Shown: in pieces, positions 18,764-28,280 of the stretch
How the letters are laid out: each line of letters opens with the position of its first letter
How positions within the stretch are numbered: the first letter of the stretch is position 1
Assembly: GCA_016794425.1 (NCBI GenBank)
Contig: JAEUHR010000042.1
Coordinates: forward strand, 80,749 to 144,748
Reading direction: 5' to 3'
DNA: 64,000 nt
DNA from: Planctomycetota bacterium
GTDB taxonomy: Bacteria > Planctomycetota > UBA1135 > UBA2386
The notes under the pieces: model-generated
The model's input: the letters and a program-made list of their open reading frames with translations, nothing else
Databases searched by the model: none
What the model was told of the DNA's origin: nothing
Program-made: the position numbers and the translations under genes

Positions 18764-21466
18764 GTGGCCATCCGCAAAGAACAGGTCCTGGTGCTGGTGA
18801 CGCTCGCGGTCGGCGCCTGGATCGCGAAGTCGCTGCTCGCCGAACCGGCGCGGTCGGCGACGTTCCAGCCGTCGAAGATCGAATACGCGGCCAAGGCGGT
18901 CGCGCCGACCGTACTGGCCACCGACGCGCCGCGGCCCGGTGGTCGCGCCGACTTCTGCACCGAACCCAGCGAGACGCGGCCGTTGCCGCCGCGCGTGCTC
19001 GACTTCCCGCCGCACGCGCCGCTGTCGGTCGCCGCGGTGCCGCTCGAGATCGGGCCCGACCACGGCCACCTGTGGGCGGTGCGCCTGGACGGCACACCGG
19101 TCGAAGGCGTCACGATCCAGACCGTCGCCGAGGCGGCACCCGACGCCGCGGCGGCGGCGCCACCCGACGGCGACGCACCGCAGGGCAGCGACCGCGCCGC
19201 GCTCGAGGAGCGGGCGGCGCGCACCTACGACCGGATCTGGGTCCGCAACCAGAAGGCGCCGCACTGGGGCGCGATCGAGCCCGACGGCCGCGACCTGTTC
19301 GAACTCGAGGAGAAGCGCGACTTCGAGGGCGTCGAGGTGCGCATGCGCCTCTACAAGCTGTCCGAAGGCAAGCTCGGCAGCCTGATCACCTACGGCAAGG
19401 ACCCGGCGCTGCAGATCGAGCGCATCGAGCTCGCGGCCACGCTGCGCAACCAGGTGCAACGGCGCGTGCGGCGCGTGCCGGCGCTGGCGTCGCACCACGA
19501 AGAGCGGCGCGCGCTGATCGAGTGGCTGCTCGAGCAGGCGCGCACCGCCGACTGGGTCTACGACGTCGCGATCGAGCAGGCCGACATCTACCGCCAGGTG
19601 TCGCACGGCGACCTCGAGGGGTACCGGCTGCAGCAGCGCGTGCTGCAGGCGCGCGGCGACCTGGCCGGCGAGTTCGCGCTGCTGGACGGTCTGCAGGGCG
19701 ATTTCCGCGAGTCCGCGTTCCGCTACGAAGGGCTCGGCGTCGTCAAGGCGCGGCTCGGGCTCGTGCGCGAGGCCGAACAGGACCTGCGCCGCGCGGTCGA
19801 ACTGGCGCCCAACGACGCGCGGCCGCACGCCGCGCTGGCGGAGTTCCTGCGCCGGCAGGACCGCAGCACCGACGCGCTGGTCGCCGGCCGCAACGCCGAA
19901 CGCACGTTCGGCAGCCTGCAGAACGCCGCCGACCGCGTGCGTGTCGCGCGCGCGATCGTCGCCTGCCACCTCGCGGTCGCCGACGTCGATGCGGCGCGCA
20001 ACGCGCTGTCGCTGGTGCCGGCCGAGCAGCCGCAGCCGTACCTGGTCGGTTGCGTCGCCTACGCGGCCGGCGACCTCGGCATGGCGCTGGCGGCGTTCCG
20101 CCAGGCCAGCAGCGGCCTCGACGGCGGCGCAGCCCAGCTCGGCCAGGCGGCGTGCCTGCTGCGGCAGGGTCAGTGGCAGGAGGCGCACGACCTGTTCGTG
20201 CGCACCGCCGACCAGGAGCCGCTGCTGCGGCACCGCGCCGCGACCGGGCTCGCGCTGCTGTTCACGCGGCTCGGGCAGTTCGACAGCGCCAGCGCCTGGC
20301 TCGACCGCGCGTTCGAGGCGGCGCCGACCGACGCCTACGCGTTCTACCTGCGCGGCCGTGCGCTGCGGCTGCAGGGCCAGCTCGCGGCCGCCGCCGAGGC
20401 ACAGAGCGCGGCGCTGCGCGAGCACGACGACTTCGTGCACGCGATCGCCGAGATGGCGGCGGTGCAAGGGCAGCGCGCGCAGGAAGGTCGCGGCAACGAC
20501 CAGGCCGAGGCCGCGATCGCGGCCAAGCGCTACGCCGACCGCGCGGTGGCGCTGGTGCACCAGCCGGCGGTCGAGCTGTTCGAGCTGCAGGGCCTGCACC
20601 ACTTCGCCGCCGCCGACGCGCGCGGTGCGCGGGCCGCGTTCCTGGCCGCGCGCGACCTCGCCGCGACCGAGGCCGACAAGCTGTTCGCGAAGGGCGGCAC
20701 GGCGCTGGTCGACTACAGCCGCGGCCTGGTCGAGGACGCGACCGCGGCGCTGCAGCGGCTGGTCGACGACCTGCCGAAGGACGCGCCGATGCGCGCCTGG
20801 GCCGACGCGACGCTGGCGGCGATCTACGACCACGCCGAGAAGGAACTGCTCGAGGACGGCTTCGCGCGCAGCGAGGTCGGCAACGTCTGGGGCGGCGAAC
20901 GCGACGGCAGCAACGGTGCGGCGGTGCAGGACGATGCGCTGGTGTTCCGCGTGCCGGCCGGGCGCTTCGGCGGCGGCGAGATGACCGCCGAACGCACCGG
21001 CGCGGTGCAGAACGGCAAGAACTTCCTCGCGGTCGGCTGCACGCTGCAGCTCGGCGCCGCACAGTCGGCCGCCGAAGGCGAAGCCGGGCTGCGCATCGAA
21101 CTGCAGCGCGGCGGCGGCACGCACGAGCTGCGCGCGATGGTCGGCGTGCGCGAGGGCCAGCCGTACGTGCGCATCCAGGACGGCCGCGAGGACGACGTCA
21201 AGCTGACGCCGACCATCGCCGGCTTCGACCGCACCGGCGAACAGCGGCTCGAACTGCGCGCGGTGCCGCGCGGCGAGCTGCAGTCGCGGCAGCTGACGCT
21301 GCAGGTGTGGTGGAACGGCCAGCTGCTGGCGCAGCACGAACTGAAGACGCTGACCGGCAACACCGCCGGCGTGCTGAAGACCGTGCTGTTCGCCGGTGGC
21401 CCGAAGGGCGCCGCGATCGACGTCCGTTTCGACGACTACCGGCTCGAACGCCGCAAGGGACGCTGA
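18764..21466 (+). CDS. Membrane-anchored TPR protein with C-terminal LamG-like domain
   Basis: 900 residues from a GTG start preceded by GAGGGAG about 10 bases upstream. An N-terminal hydrophobic segment (about residues 6-25, EQVLVLVTLAVGAWIAKSLL) is either a signal anchor or an uncleaved signal. About residues 250-690 form TPR-type helical repeats with typical A-x-A-L-x-R-A-x-x-L-x-P periodicity (RRAVELAPNDARPHAALAEF). The last ~195 residues look like a laminin-G/concanavalin-type beta sandwich (EVGNVWGGERDGS, RVPAGRFGGGEM, DVRFDDYRLERR). TPR proteins often scaffold assembly machines. Given its place between the PilO-like and pseudopilin genes, a periplasmic scaffold or pilotin-like role is a reasonable guess, not shown. 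Confidence 0.75.
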   Translation: MAIRKEQVLVLVTLAVGAWIAKSLLAEPARSATFQPSKIEYAAKAVAPTVLATDAPRPGGRADFCTEPSETRPLPPRVLDFPPHAPLSVAAVPLEIGPDHGHLWAVRLDGTPVEGVTIQTVAEAAPDAAAAAPPDGDAPQGSDRAALEERAARTYDRIWVRNQKAPHWGAIEPDGRDLFELEEKRDFEGVEVRMRLYKLSEGKLGSLITYGKDPALQIERIELAATLRNQVQRRVRRVPALASHHEERRALIEWLLEQARTADWVYDVAIEQADIYRQVSHGDLEGYRLQQRVLQARGDLAGEFALLDGLQGDFRESAFRYEGLGVVKARLGLVREAEQDLRRAVELAPNDARPHAALAEFLRRQDRSTDALVAGRNAERTFGSLQNAADRVRVARAIVACHLAVADVDAARNALSLVPAEQPQPYLVGCVAYAAGDLGMALAAFRQASSGLDGGAAQLGQAACLLRQGQWQEAHDLFVRTADQEPLLRHRAATGLALLFTRLGQFDSASAWLDRAFEAAPTDAYAFYLRGRALRLQGQLAAAAEAQSAALREHDDFVHAIAEMAAVQGQRAQEGRGNDQAEAAIAAKRYADRAVALVHQPAVELFELQGLHHFAAADARGARAAFLAARDLAATEADKLFAKGGTALVDYSRGLVEDATAALQRLVDDLPKDAPMRAWADATLAAIYDHAEKELLEDGFARSEVGNVWGGERDGSNGAAVQDDALVFRVPAGRFGGGEMTAERTGAVQNGKNFLAVGCTLQLGAAQSAAEGEAGLRIELQRGGGTHELRAMVGVREGQPYVRIQDGREDDVKLTPTIAGFDRTGEQRLELRAVPRGELQSRQLTLQVWWNGQLLAQHELKTLTGNTAGVLKTVLFAGGPKGAAIDVRFDDYRLERRKGR

Positions 21467-22143
21467 TGCACCCGACGAACCCGATTTCGCCTCCGAACCC
21501 GCACCCGACCCCGGTCTGCCGCGCCGAGCGCCGCGCCGGCTTCACGCTGATCGAGCTGCTGATCGTGATCGCGATCCTCGGCATCCTCGCCGCGGTGCTG
21601 CTGCCCAACATCCTCGGCACGCAGGCGGCTGCCAACGAGACCGCGACCACCGCGGTGATGCTGGACCTGCAGACCGGCTGCGGCGCGTTCGCCAACGAGC
21701 ACGGCTACTTCCCGCCCGACGATCTGCGGCATCCCGAGGGCCCGGCCAAGCAGGGCTGGAAGCCCGACAACGGCATCAACACCGGCATCGAGTCGCTGGT
21801 GACGTTCCTGAGCTTGCAGCGGCGCGGCGGCAAGGACCTCGGCAGCCTGTCGGACCGGTTCGCCAACACCGACAAGGACGACCACGGCGTCGAGCACCCG
21901 CTGCTGAAGCAGCGCGGCCGGATCGAGCTGACCGACGCCTGGGGCCTGCCGCTGGCCTACTTCCAGAAGCTCGGCATGGAGAAGGCCCAGCAGGTGGCGC
22001 CGGCCGAGGGGGATCCGATGCCGGTCAAGGCCAAACGCCGGGCCGACGGCACGTTCCATGGCGCCGGCAAGTTCCAGCTGCTCAGTGCCGGCAAGGACGG
22101 AACCTTCGGTACCGACGACGACCTCGTCTGGCCGGAGAACTAG
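21466..22143 (+). CDS. Major pseudopilin-like protein, GspG type
   Basis: 225 residues whose ATG overlaps the preceding stop by one base. An 18-residue leader ends in RRAG, followed by the class III signal FTLIELLIVIAILGILAAVL, with Glu at +5 for methylation and assembly by a prepilin peptidase. The C-terminal half keeps GspG hallmarks: LTDAWGLPLAYFQ and SAGKDGTFGTDDDLVW, the latter matching the calcium-binding DG-x-x-GTxDD loop. It is longer than classical GspG (about 140 residues) because of an insertion between residues 80 and 150. It probably forms the shaft of the pseudopilus encoded by this operon. Confidence 0.9.
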   Translation: MHPTNPISPPNPHPTPVCRAERRAGFTLIELLIVIAILGILAAVLLPNILGTQAAANETATTAVMLDLQTGCGAFANEHGYFPPDDLRHPEGPAKQGWKPDNGINTGIESLVTFLSLQRRGGKDLGSLSDRFANTDKDDHGVEHPLLKQRGRIELTDAWGLPLAYFQKLGMEKAQQVAPAEGDPMPVKAKRRADGTFHGAGKFQLLSAGKDGTFGTDDDLVWPEN

Positions 22144-22152
22144 TAGCTCCCG

Positions 22153-23109
22153 ATGCCCCGGCCGCCCGCACCCGCCCCGACGCCCCGCCCCGCTCCGGGC
22201 TTCACGCTGCTGGAGCTGCTGGTCGTCATCGGCGTGATCTCGGTGCTGCTCGGCATCTCGATCGGCTTCCTCGGCAAGACCGACCCCGAGCAGATCGCGC
22301 GGTCGATCCTGGCCGGCGAGACCCGCGCCGCGCAGATGACCGCGCGCGCCGAAGGCGTCGCCACCGAGGTCTGGGTGCGGCCCGGCGTCGACGGCCAGGC
22401 CGGCACCGTGCAGGCGCGGCTGCTGCAGCCGGCGGCCACGTTCCACCTGGAGCCGGGCGATCGTTTCCTCGACGAGGTGATGCGGCCGCAGCTCGCCGGT
22501 GAGGACGTGCCGGCGGGTCGCTTCGGCCACGGCCGCCGCAGCCTCGACGGCGAACGCGCGGCGCTGTTGCGCTGGCCGCTGCGGCCGGCGGCGGTCGACC
22601 TGCGCGACGGGTTCGTGCTGCGCGTCGACCTGCGGCTCGAGCGCCGGCGCTCGTGCACGGTGGCGCGCTTCGGCCAGACCGGCGAAGTGCTGCTCGACGA
22701 CGAGCTGCGGCCGCGGCTGCGATTGCGGCTGCGTTCGGCGGCCGGCGGCACCACACTCTGCGGCATCGAGGTGCCGCAGGCGCTGCCGCTGCGCACCTGG
22801 TGCACGCTCGAAGCCGCCTGCGACGGCCAGCGCGCCTGGCTCGCGGTCGACGGCCAGGAGCTCGGCAGCGCGGTCGCCGACGGCGGTCTCGTGCAGGAGG
22901 ACGACACCGCGCTGGAGCTGTCGCCGGTCGAGGCGACGGTGCCCGGCACCGTCGACGAAGTGCGGCTGTCGGTGTTCGCGTTCGCGCCGGCGCAGGACCT
23001 GCCGATCGAGTTGCAGCCGCAGAAGGTCTACCGGCTCGGCTTCGACACGCGCGGCGAACCGATGTCGAACCCGACCGTCGAGTTCGTGGCGCCCGAGGAG
23101 GCACGATGA
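22153..23109 (+). CDS. Minor pseudopilin, GspH-like, with LamG-like passenger
   Basis: 318 residues. A Pro-rich 15-residue leader ends in PAPG, followed by FTLLELLVVIGVISVLLGIS, with Glu at +5. The early body (ILAGETRAAQMTARAEGVATEVWV) resembles the GspH beta domain that follows the pilin helix. From about residue 130 a laminin-G-like sandwich is suggested by alternating strands and the segment LRTWCTLEAACDGQRAWLAV followed by DGQEL. GspH proteins are normally about 170 residues, so the extra domain is unusual. It follows the GspG-like gene after 9 bases and overlaps the next gene as ATGA. Confidence 0.82.
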   Translation: MPRPPAPAPTPRPAPGFTLLELLVVIGVISVLLGISIGFLGKTDPEQIARSILAGETRAAQMTARAEGVATEVWVRPGVDGQAGTVQARLLQPAATFHLEPGDRFLDEVMRPQLAGEDVPAGRFGHGRRSLDGERAALLRWPLRPAAVDLRDGFVLRVDLRLERRRSCTVARFGQTGEVLLDDELRPRLRLRLRSAAGGTTLCGIEVPQALPLRTWCTLEAACDGQRAWLAVDGQELGSAVADGGLVQEDDTALELSPVEATVPGTVDEVRLSVFAFAPAQDLPIELQPQKVYRLGFDTRGEPMSNPTVEFVAPEEAR

Positions 23110-26100
23110 GGACTACCGAACGCGGCATGGCGCTGCTGGCCGTGCTGTTCGCGCTGATGCTGCTGGCGCTGCTGGCGCTGCCGTTCGCGGTGTCGATGGG
23201 CGTCGGCGCCGAGGCGGCGTCGCGCGAAGTGCACCGCGCTGCGGTCGAGCAGGCCTCTGCCAGCGTGCGCGACCTGCTGCTCGCCGACGCGGCGCTGTCG
23301 GACCCGGTGTTCGATCCGACGCCGGCGCACGACGGCAGTGACGAGTGGCCGACCGGCGTCGAACTGCCGAAGGCGTTCGAGCCGCTGCGCGAGGACGGCC
23401 GCGTGCTGCTCGGCGGCGAGGTCTGGGACACCCAGCGGTTCTTCGCGCTCGACGGCGTGTCGCCGCTGGTGCTGGCGAACCTGCTCGGCACCGCGGTGCG
23501 GCTGCGCGAGGACCTGCTGCCCGAAGCCAAGGCGATGCTGCTCGACGACACGCAGCACCTGCCGGCGAGCGGCATGGTCTGGGTCGGCGGCGAGCTGATC
23601 CGCTACGGCCAGAAGGACGACCAGGGCCTGCTCGACCTGGCGCGTGGCCTGCTGCAGGACCAGGGTTTCGCCGACGGCGCCGAGCCGATCGCCGCCGGGT
23701 CGCTGGTGCTCGACTACCGCTGCATCGAAGCGGCCGCCTGGCCGTTCACGCAGCGCGCGCACGGCGGCGGTCGGCGGCCGTTCGCGTCGGTGCGCGAACT
23801 GGCCGAACTGGGCCGTGGCGAGGTCGCCGGCTTCACGGCCGACGAACTCGACGTGCTGGCCGCCAACCTGTCGGTCGACGCGATGGCGCAGACCGCCGCG
23901 ACCTGGGGTCGACCCGAGCGGGTGTTCGACCAGCTGCAGGCGGGCAAGTCGAAGTCGCTGCGGGTGAAGTCGGCACTTCATGTCGGCGCCGGCAGCACGG
24001 TGCGCATCACGAACCAGGCGACCGGTCTGCAGGAGTGCGCGCTGGTGATGGCGGTCGAACAGGAACGCGGCACCGCCGACCTGCCGTTCCCGGTGTTCCG
24101 GCTCGACCTGCTGGTGCCGGTCGCCGCCGACTACCCGGCCGTCGTCACGGTGGTGGAGCCGCTGATCCCGGCGCCGGTCAACATCAACACCGCCCCGGTC
24201 GAGGTGCTGACCGCGCTGCTGCGCGAACTGCGCCGCGGCGCCAGCGTGCGCGTGCACGACGCCGACGGCCGCCAGCGCACGGCTCCGCCGCCGTCGCTGT
24301 CGCCGGCGGTCGCGCGCGAGGTCGCCGAGGAGATCGTCGCGCGCCGCAGCGGCGACCCGAGCGACCCCGGCTACGGGCCGTTCACGGGCTGGCGCGATCT
24401 GATCGAGCGCGTGCTGCGGCCGCGCCTCGACGCCGCCAGCAACGCGCAGAAGAGCCTCTGGCTGACCGTCTATCGCAACCTCGAGACCGGCCGCGACTGC
24501 ACGCTCGAGATGGGCACCGCGCCGATCTGCTTCGAGTCCGGGCCGTGGGTCGGCTACCGCGCCGCCGCCAGCCGCGCGCGCAGCGTCGTCGCGCCCGGCG
24601 TGGTCGGCCGCCACGAACGCACCGGCACCGCGGTCGCGGTGCCGGGCTTCACGCTCGAGCAGAGCTGGAACACGCAGCGGGCGTTCGAGGAGGCGTTCCG
24701 GCTCGACCGGCGCGCGCCGTTCTGGACCACGACGCCGATCAACCTCGGCGCGCTGCAGCCCGGCGAGACCGGCAACGACCCGGCGCCGCGCTACTTCCCG
24801 CACCTGGTGCCGATTGCGTTCCCTGGTCTCGGCCTCGGCGAGCCGCGCTACGCCAACGACGATCCGGCCGACGTCGGCATCGAGCCGGCGACCGCGACCA
24901 CGCCGAGCAGCCAGTGGGCGGCGATGCGCGTGCTGGCCACCGACACGTTCGCGCAGAGCCCGAACCCGCGCGGCCACGACGTGAAGAAGGACGGCCCGTA
25001 CCGGATGCAGAACACCGGCCCGAGTTCGGTCGGCAATGCCGGTGGCGGCACGGCCGGCGGCAACGCCGGCGGCGGCAACACCGGCGGCGGCCGGCACGAC
25101 CGGATCGCGTTCCCGTTCGCGGGTCCCAACAGCTTCGTCGACCGCTTCGCCGTCAGCTTCTGGGTCGAGCCGCAGTCGCTCGAGGGCACGACGCTGTTCG
25201 ACCACGGCGACGGCGACCCGGACCGCAACCGCATCGCGCTGCACGGCCGCGACGGCAACCTGGTGTTCGAGGTCACAGACGAGGCCGGCATCGATCCGAA
25301 TCCCGGCGCGTCGCCGGCCGGCGTGCCGCGCACGGCCAGCGAGTGGACGCTGCCACTCGCCGAACTGCAGTTGCCGGCCGACACGCCGCTGCACCTCAGC
25401 GCTTCGGCCTACGGCAACCGGCCGAACGACCTCGCCGTCGCCGTCGACGGCATGAGCCGCGGCAAGCAGAAGTTCGTCACCTACCTGACCACGGCGATCC
25501 CGGCGTTCGACCCGACGCTCGGCAACAACCTCGACGACCCGCCGGGGCGCACCGGCAGCGAGCGCTACCTCGGCCTGCCGGTCGAGAGCACCGAGGGCTT
25601 CCCGCCGCAGGGCGTGTTGCGCATCGGCACCGAGTTGTTCGAGTACTCGGGCCTGAACGGCAACACGTTCGACTGCGTCTGGCGCGATTCGATCGGCGGC
25701 CGCGGCGCCCGCATGTGGGGCCGCGAGTTCCGGCCGTCGATCCCGGTCGATTCGAACGGCGAACCGACCGTCGACCTCGAGCAGCTCGCGTCGACCGGCG
25801 TCAACCTCGACGTGTTCCCGTCGCACCCGGTCGGCGCGCAGGTCGAGTTGTACGGCTACTCGACGCTGCTCAGCGACGACTCGCCGATGATGCCGGGCAC
25901 GACGCGGCTGGCGAGCTCGATCGGCGGCTTCGCGGTCGCGCGCGGCTGGCTCGGCAGCAACGCGCGGCCGATCACGATCGCGACCACGCCGCCGTTCACG
26001 ATCGGCACCGGCCTCGACGAGACCTGGACCGGCGACCTCGAACTGTGCGACCCGGTGCCGACCGGCCGCCAGGATCCGCAGCCGGCCGCGACGGCGATCA

Positions 26101-28280
26101 CCGACGCGTTCCCGACCACCGGCGGTTACGCGCTGCTGATCCAGCGGTCGCTGATCTGGCAGGGCAACTTCCCGGGCACCGTCGGCAACGGCTCCTCGAC
26201 GCGCGCCGGCGGCGTCGAACTGATCCGCTACACCAGCCGCAACGGCAACAAGCTGACCGGCGTGCAGCGCGCGCAGACGCTGCCCGGCGACGACAACCAG
26301 ATCTCGCGCGACCACTACGAGCCGGGCCGCGCGCAGCGCTTCGTGACCAACTTCGAGGACTGGCCGTGGGATCCGGCCGATCCGCAGACGCTGTGGGACG
26401 ACATCCCGACGCTGATCGTCTGGGTCGTGCCGGTGTCGCTGCCGGTGCAGGGCGGCGACTACGTCTGGGACCCGGCGCAGACCGGCCTCAGCGAATGGGT
26501 GCAGCTCTACCCGGACGGCGGCGACGCCAACGACACCGAGTGGGTGCGCTACGACGTGCTCGCCGACCGGCAGCACCTGGTGCGCGCGAACCGCGCCCGC
26601 TGGGACAGCCTGCGCTGGCAGCTGACGCGCACGTCGACGCGCGACACGGTGCAGGTCGGTGGCCTCGGACCGCAGACGGTGCTGTCCGATTCGAAGACGC
26701 CGCCGTGGGGCACCGTGACCGCGACGTCGGGCTTCATCGGCTACGTGCCGCAGGTCGAGTCGGACTTCCCGCAGATCTTCGCGGCGCGCGACGCGCTGCG
26801 CTTCCGCGGCGATCCGTTCACGCGCACCTCGTCGCACGCGCACACGAACTCGGTGGTGATGCAGTGCCAGCGGCTGCAGCTGAATCCGAGCAACTGGGGC
26901 GCGTTCGGCGGCCGCGTCGGCCGCTTCGACCGCGTCGCGATCGTGCAGGGCTCGACCGCGAGCGGCTCGGTGCGGCCGCCGGTCGAGTGGCACACCGTGA
27001 ACTGGAGCGCGCGGCGGTTCGGCGCCGACAACCTCAGCACGCAGAAGCCGGCCGAACTGCTGGGGCCGTGGCCGTTCCAGCTGGTCGCGTTCCAGGACGG
27101 CGTGCAGGGGCGGTTCATCGGACCGACGAGCGGCACCGTGCCCGAGGACCCGCGCCAGTACGACCGCGTCGTGAAGTTCCCGAGCGGCGAGCTGCCGGCG
27201 GCCTACTGCGAACAGGTGCACCTCGGCAGCGGCGTCGGTGGCCAGCAACCGATCACCGGCGTCGTCGACGAGGTCGAGGTCGTCGCGCACGAGATCCCCG
27301 ATCTGGTGGTCGAGACCGCGTTCACGGCCAACGCCAACACGTTCGATCTGGTGCCGTCGCTGACGTTCCACGCCGCCGGCCCGTGGCAGCCGGGCCAGAA
27401 CTTCGTCGACGAGTGCCCGACCACCGGCGGCCTGCTGCAGATCGACGGCGAGATCCTGGCCTACCAGGCGCGCAACAACGGCACGTTCACGGTCGCGGCG
27501 AACGGCCGCGGCCTTCTGAACACCGAGGCGCGCGACCACGACCGCGGCGCCCGTGTGCGGTTCCTGTCGCACCGGCCGGTCGCGATCCTGAACAGCGGCG
27601 TCGGCATTCGCGACGACGCCCTGTCGGTGACCAACCTCGGTGCCTTGCCGCGGCGCACCGGCACGCTGCTGCTGGGCCGCGAACTGCTGCACTACTGCTG
27701 GGCGCGGTCGTCGGGCGGCGCGGCTGTGCTGGCGATGCCGCGCTGGTTCCCGCCCGGCGAGGACGCGAACAGCCCGCAGGCGCGTGGCCTGTTCCGCGGC
27801 CGCTTCGGCACCACGCCGCAGACCGGCCAGAGCGGCGAGGCGGTGGTCGGCTTCCCGTTCCGCTACTGGGATCGCCACGCCTCTGCCAGCGACGACCCGG
27901 AACTGGCCTACGCGCAGCTGACCACGACCACGGCGCCGTCGTTCTTCCGCACGCTGCGCTGGCGCGAGGAGAGCCGCGACGCGCGCGTCGACGTCGTCTG
28001 CCTCGTGCGCGCCGACGGCCGCGCGCCGTTCGCGGCCGATCCGGCGACCACGCCGGACCTGTGGCGTTTCGAGCAGCCGGCCGACGCCGCGACCGCGCAC
28101 CGGATCGCGACGCAGGCGTCGCGCCTCGAGATCCGCTTCGCGACCGTCTACCGGCCCGGCGTGCTGGACCTGGTCGGCTTCACCGCGCACGGCTGGAAGA
28201 CCACGGCGCGGGTCGAGGACGTGCGCCTCGAGTACGACGGCCAGCCGCGCATCGTCGACGAACGGGTGACCGCGCGATGA
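23106..28280 (+). CDS. Giant GspK-like minor pseudopilin (1724 residues)
   Basis: The ATG at 23106 follows a strong GAGGAGG. The N terminus (RTTERG then MALLAVLFALMLLALLALPF) is a GspK-type prepilin segment lacking Glu+5, which is normal for GspK. Residues ~357-373 (PVNINTAPVEVLTALL) are the GspK helix-hairpin-helix signature, with VAEEIVARRSG following. A Gly/Asn-rich linker (about 640-660) leads to a LamG-like domain (about 661-795). After it come several repeats of a G-x-E-x-I-x-Y module to the C terminus, near residues 165, 815, 1035, 1440 and 1515. GspK caps the pseudopilus tip and is usually about 320 residues. Here more than 1200 extra residues would be displayed at the tip. The frame is open throughout, and base composition matches its neighbours. 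Confidence 0.88.
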   Translation: MRTTERGMALLAVLFALMLLALLALPFAVSMGVGAEAASREVHRAAVEQASASVRDLLLADAALSDPVFDPTPAHDGSDEWPTGVELPKAFEPLREDGRVLLGGEVWDTQRFFALDGVSPLVLANLLGTAVRLREDLLPEAKAMLLDDTQHLPASGMVWVGGELIRYGQKDDQGLLDLARGLLQDQGFADGAEPIAAGSLVLDYRCIEAAAWPFTQRAHGGGRRPFASVRELAELGRGEVAGFTADELDVLAANLSVDAMAQTAATWGRPERVFDQLQAGKSKSLRVKSALHVGAGSTVRITNQATGLQECALVMAVEQERGTADLPFPVFRLDLLVPVAADYPAVVTVVEPLIPAPVNINTAPVEVLTALLRELRRGASVRVHDADGRQRTAPPPSLSPAVAREVAEEIVARRSGDPSDPGYGPFTGWRDLIERVLRPRLDAASNAQKSLWLTVYRNLETGRDCTLEMGTAPICFESGPWVGYRAAASRARSVVAPGVVGRHERTGTAVAVPGFTLEQSWNTQRAFEEAFRLDRRAPFWTTTPINLGALQPGETGNDPAPRYFPHLVPIAFPGLGLGEPRYANDDPADVGIEPATATTPSSQWAAMRVLATDTFAQSPNPRGHDVKKDGPYRMQNTGPSSVGNAGGGTAGGNAGGGNTGGGRHDRIAFPFAGPNSFVDRFAVSFWVEPQSLEGTTLFDHGDGDPDRNRIALHGRDGNLVFEVTDEAGIDPNPGASPAGVPRTASEWTLPLAELQLPADTPLHLSASAYGNRPNDLAVAVDGMSRGKQKFVTYLTTAIPAFDPTLGNNLDDPPGRTGSERYLGLPVESTEGFPPQGVLRIGTELFEYSGLNGNTFDCVWRDSIGGRGARMWGREFRPSIPVDSNGEPTVDLEQLASTGVNLDVFPSHPVGAQVELYGYSTLLSDDSPMMPGTTRLASSIGGFAVARGWLGSNARPITIATTPPFTIGTGLDETWTGDLELCDPVPTGRQDPQPAATAITDAFPTTGGYALLIQRSLIWQGNFPGTVGNGSSTRAGGVELIRYTSRNGNKLTGVQRAQTLPGDDNQISRDHYEPGRAQRFVTNFEDWPWDPADPQTLWDDIPTLIVWVVPVSLPVQGGDYVWDPAQTGLSEWVQLYPDGGDANDTEWVRYDVLADRQHLVRANRARWDSLRWQLTRTSTRDTVQVGGLGPQTVLSDSKTPPWGTVTATSGFIGYVPQVESDFPQIFAARDALRFRGDPFTRTSSHAHTNSVVMQCQRLQLNPSNWGAFGGRVGRFDRVAIVQGSTASGSVRPPVEWHTVNWSARRFGADNLSTQKPAELLGPWPFQLVAFQDGVQGRFIGPTSGTVPEDPRQYDRVVKFPSGELPAAYCEQVHLGSGVGGQQPITGVVDEVEVVAHEIPDLVVETAFTANANTFDLVPSLTFHAAGPWQPGQNFVDECPTTGGLLQIDGEILAYQARNNGTFTVAANGRGLLNTEARDHDRGARVRFLSHRPVAILNSGVGIRDDALSVTNLGALPRRTGTLLLGRELLHYCWARSSGGAAVLAMPRWFPPGEDANSPQARGLFRGRFGTTPQTGQSGEAVVGFPFRYWDRHASASDDPELAYAQLTTTTAPSFFRTLRWREESRDARVDVVCLVRADGRAPFAADPATTPDLWRFEQPADAATAHRIATQASRLEIRFATVYRPGVLDLVGFTAHGWKTTARVEDVRLEYDGQPRIVDERVTAR

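Noticed and set aside
25040..25095. A Gly/Asn-rich repetitive stretch in the GspK-like gene, considered as a DNA repeat array
   Set aside because: It is a short degenerate run of Gly codons encoding a flexible linker, not a repeat element.
23028..28190. A 1720-residue minus-strand frame opposite the GspK-like gene
   Set aside because: It is Arg/Val/Gln-rich low-complexity sequence with no signal, domain or family, and mirrors codon bias of the plus-strand gene. The plus-strand product has the pilin and GspK signatures.
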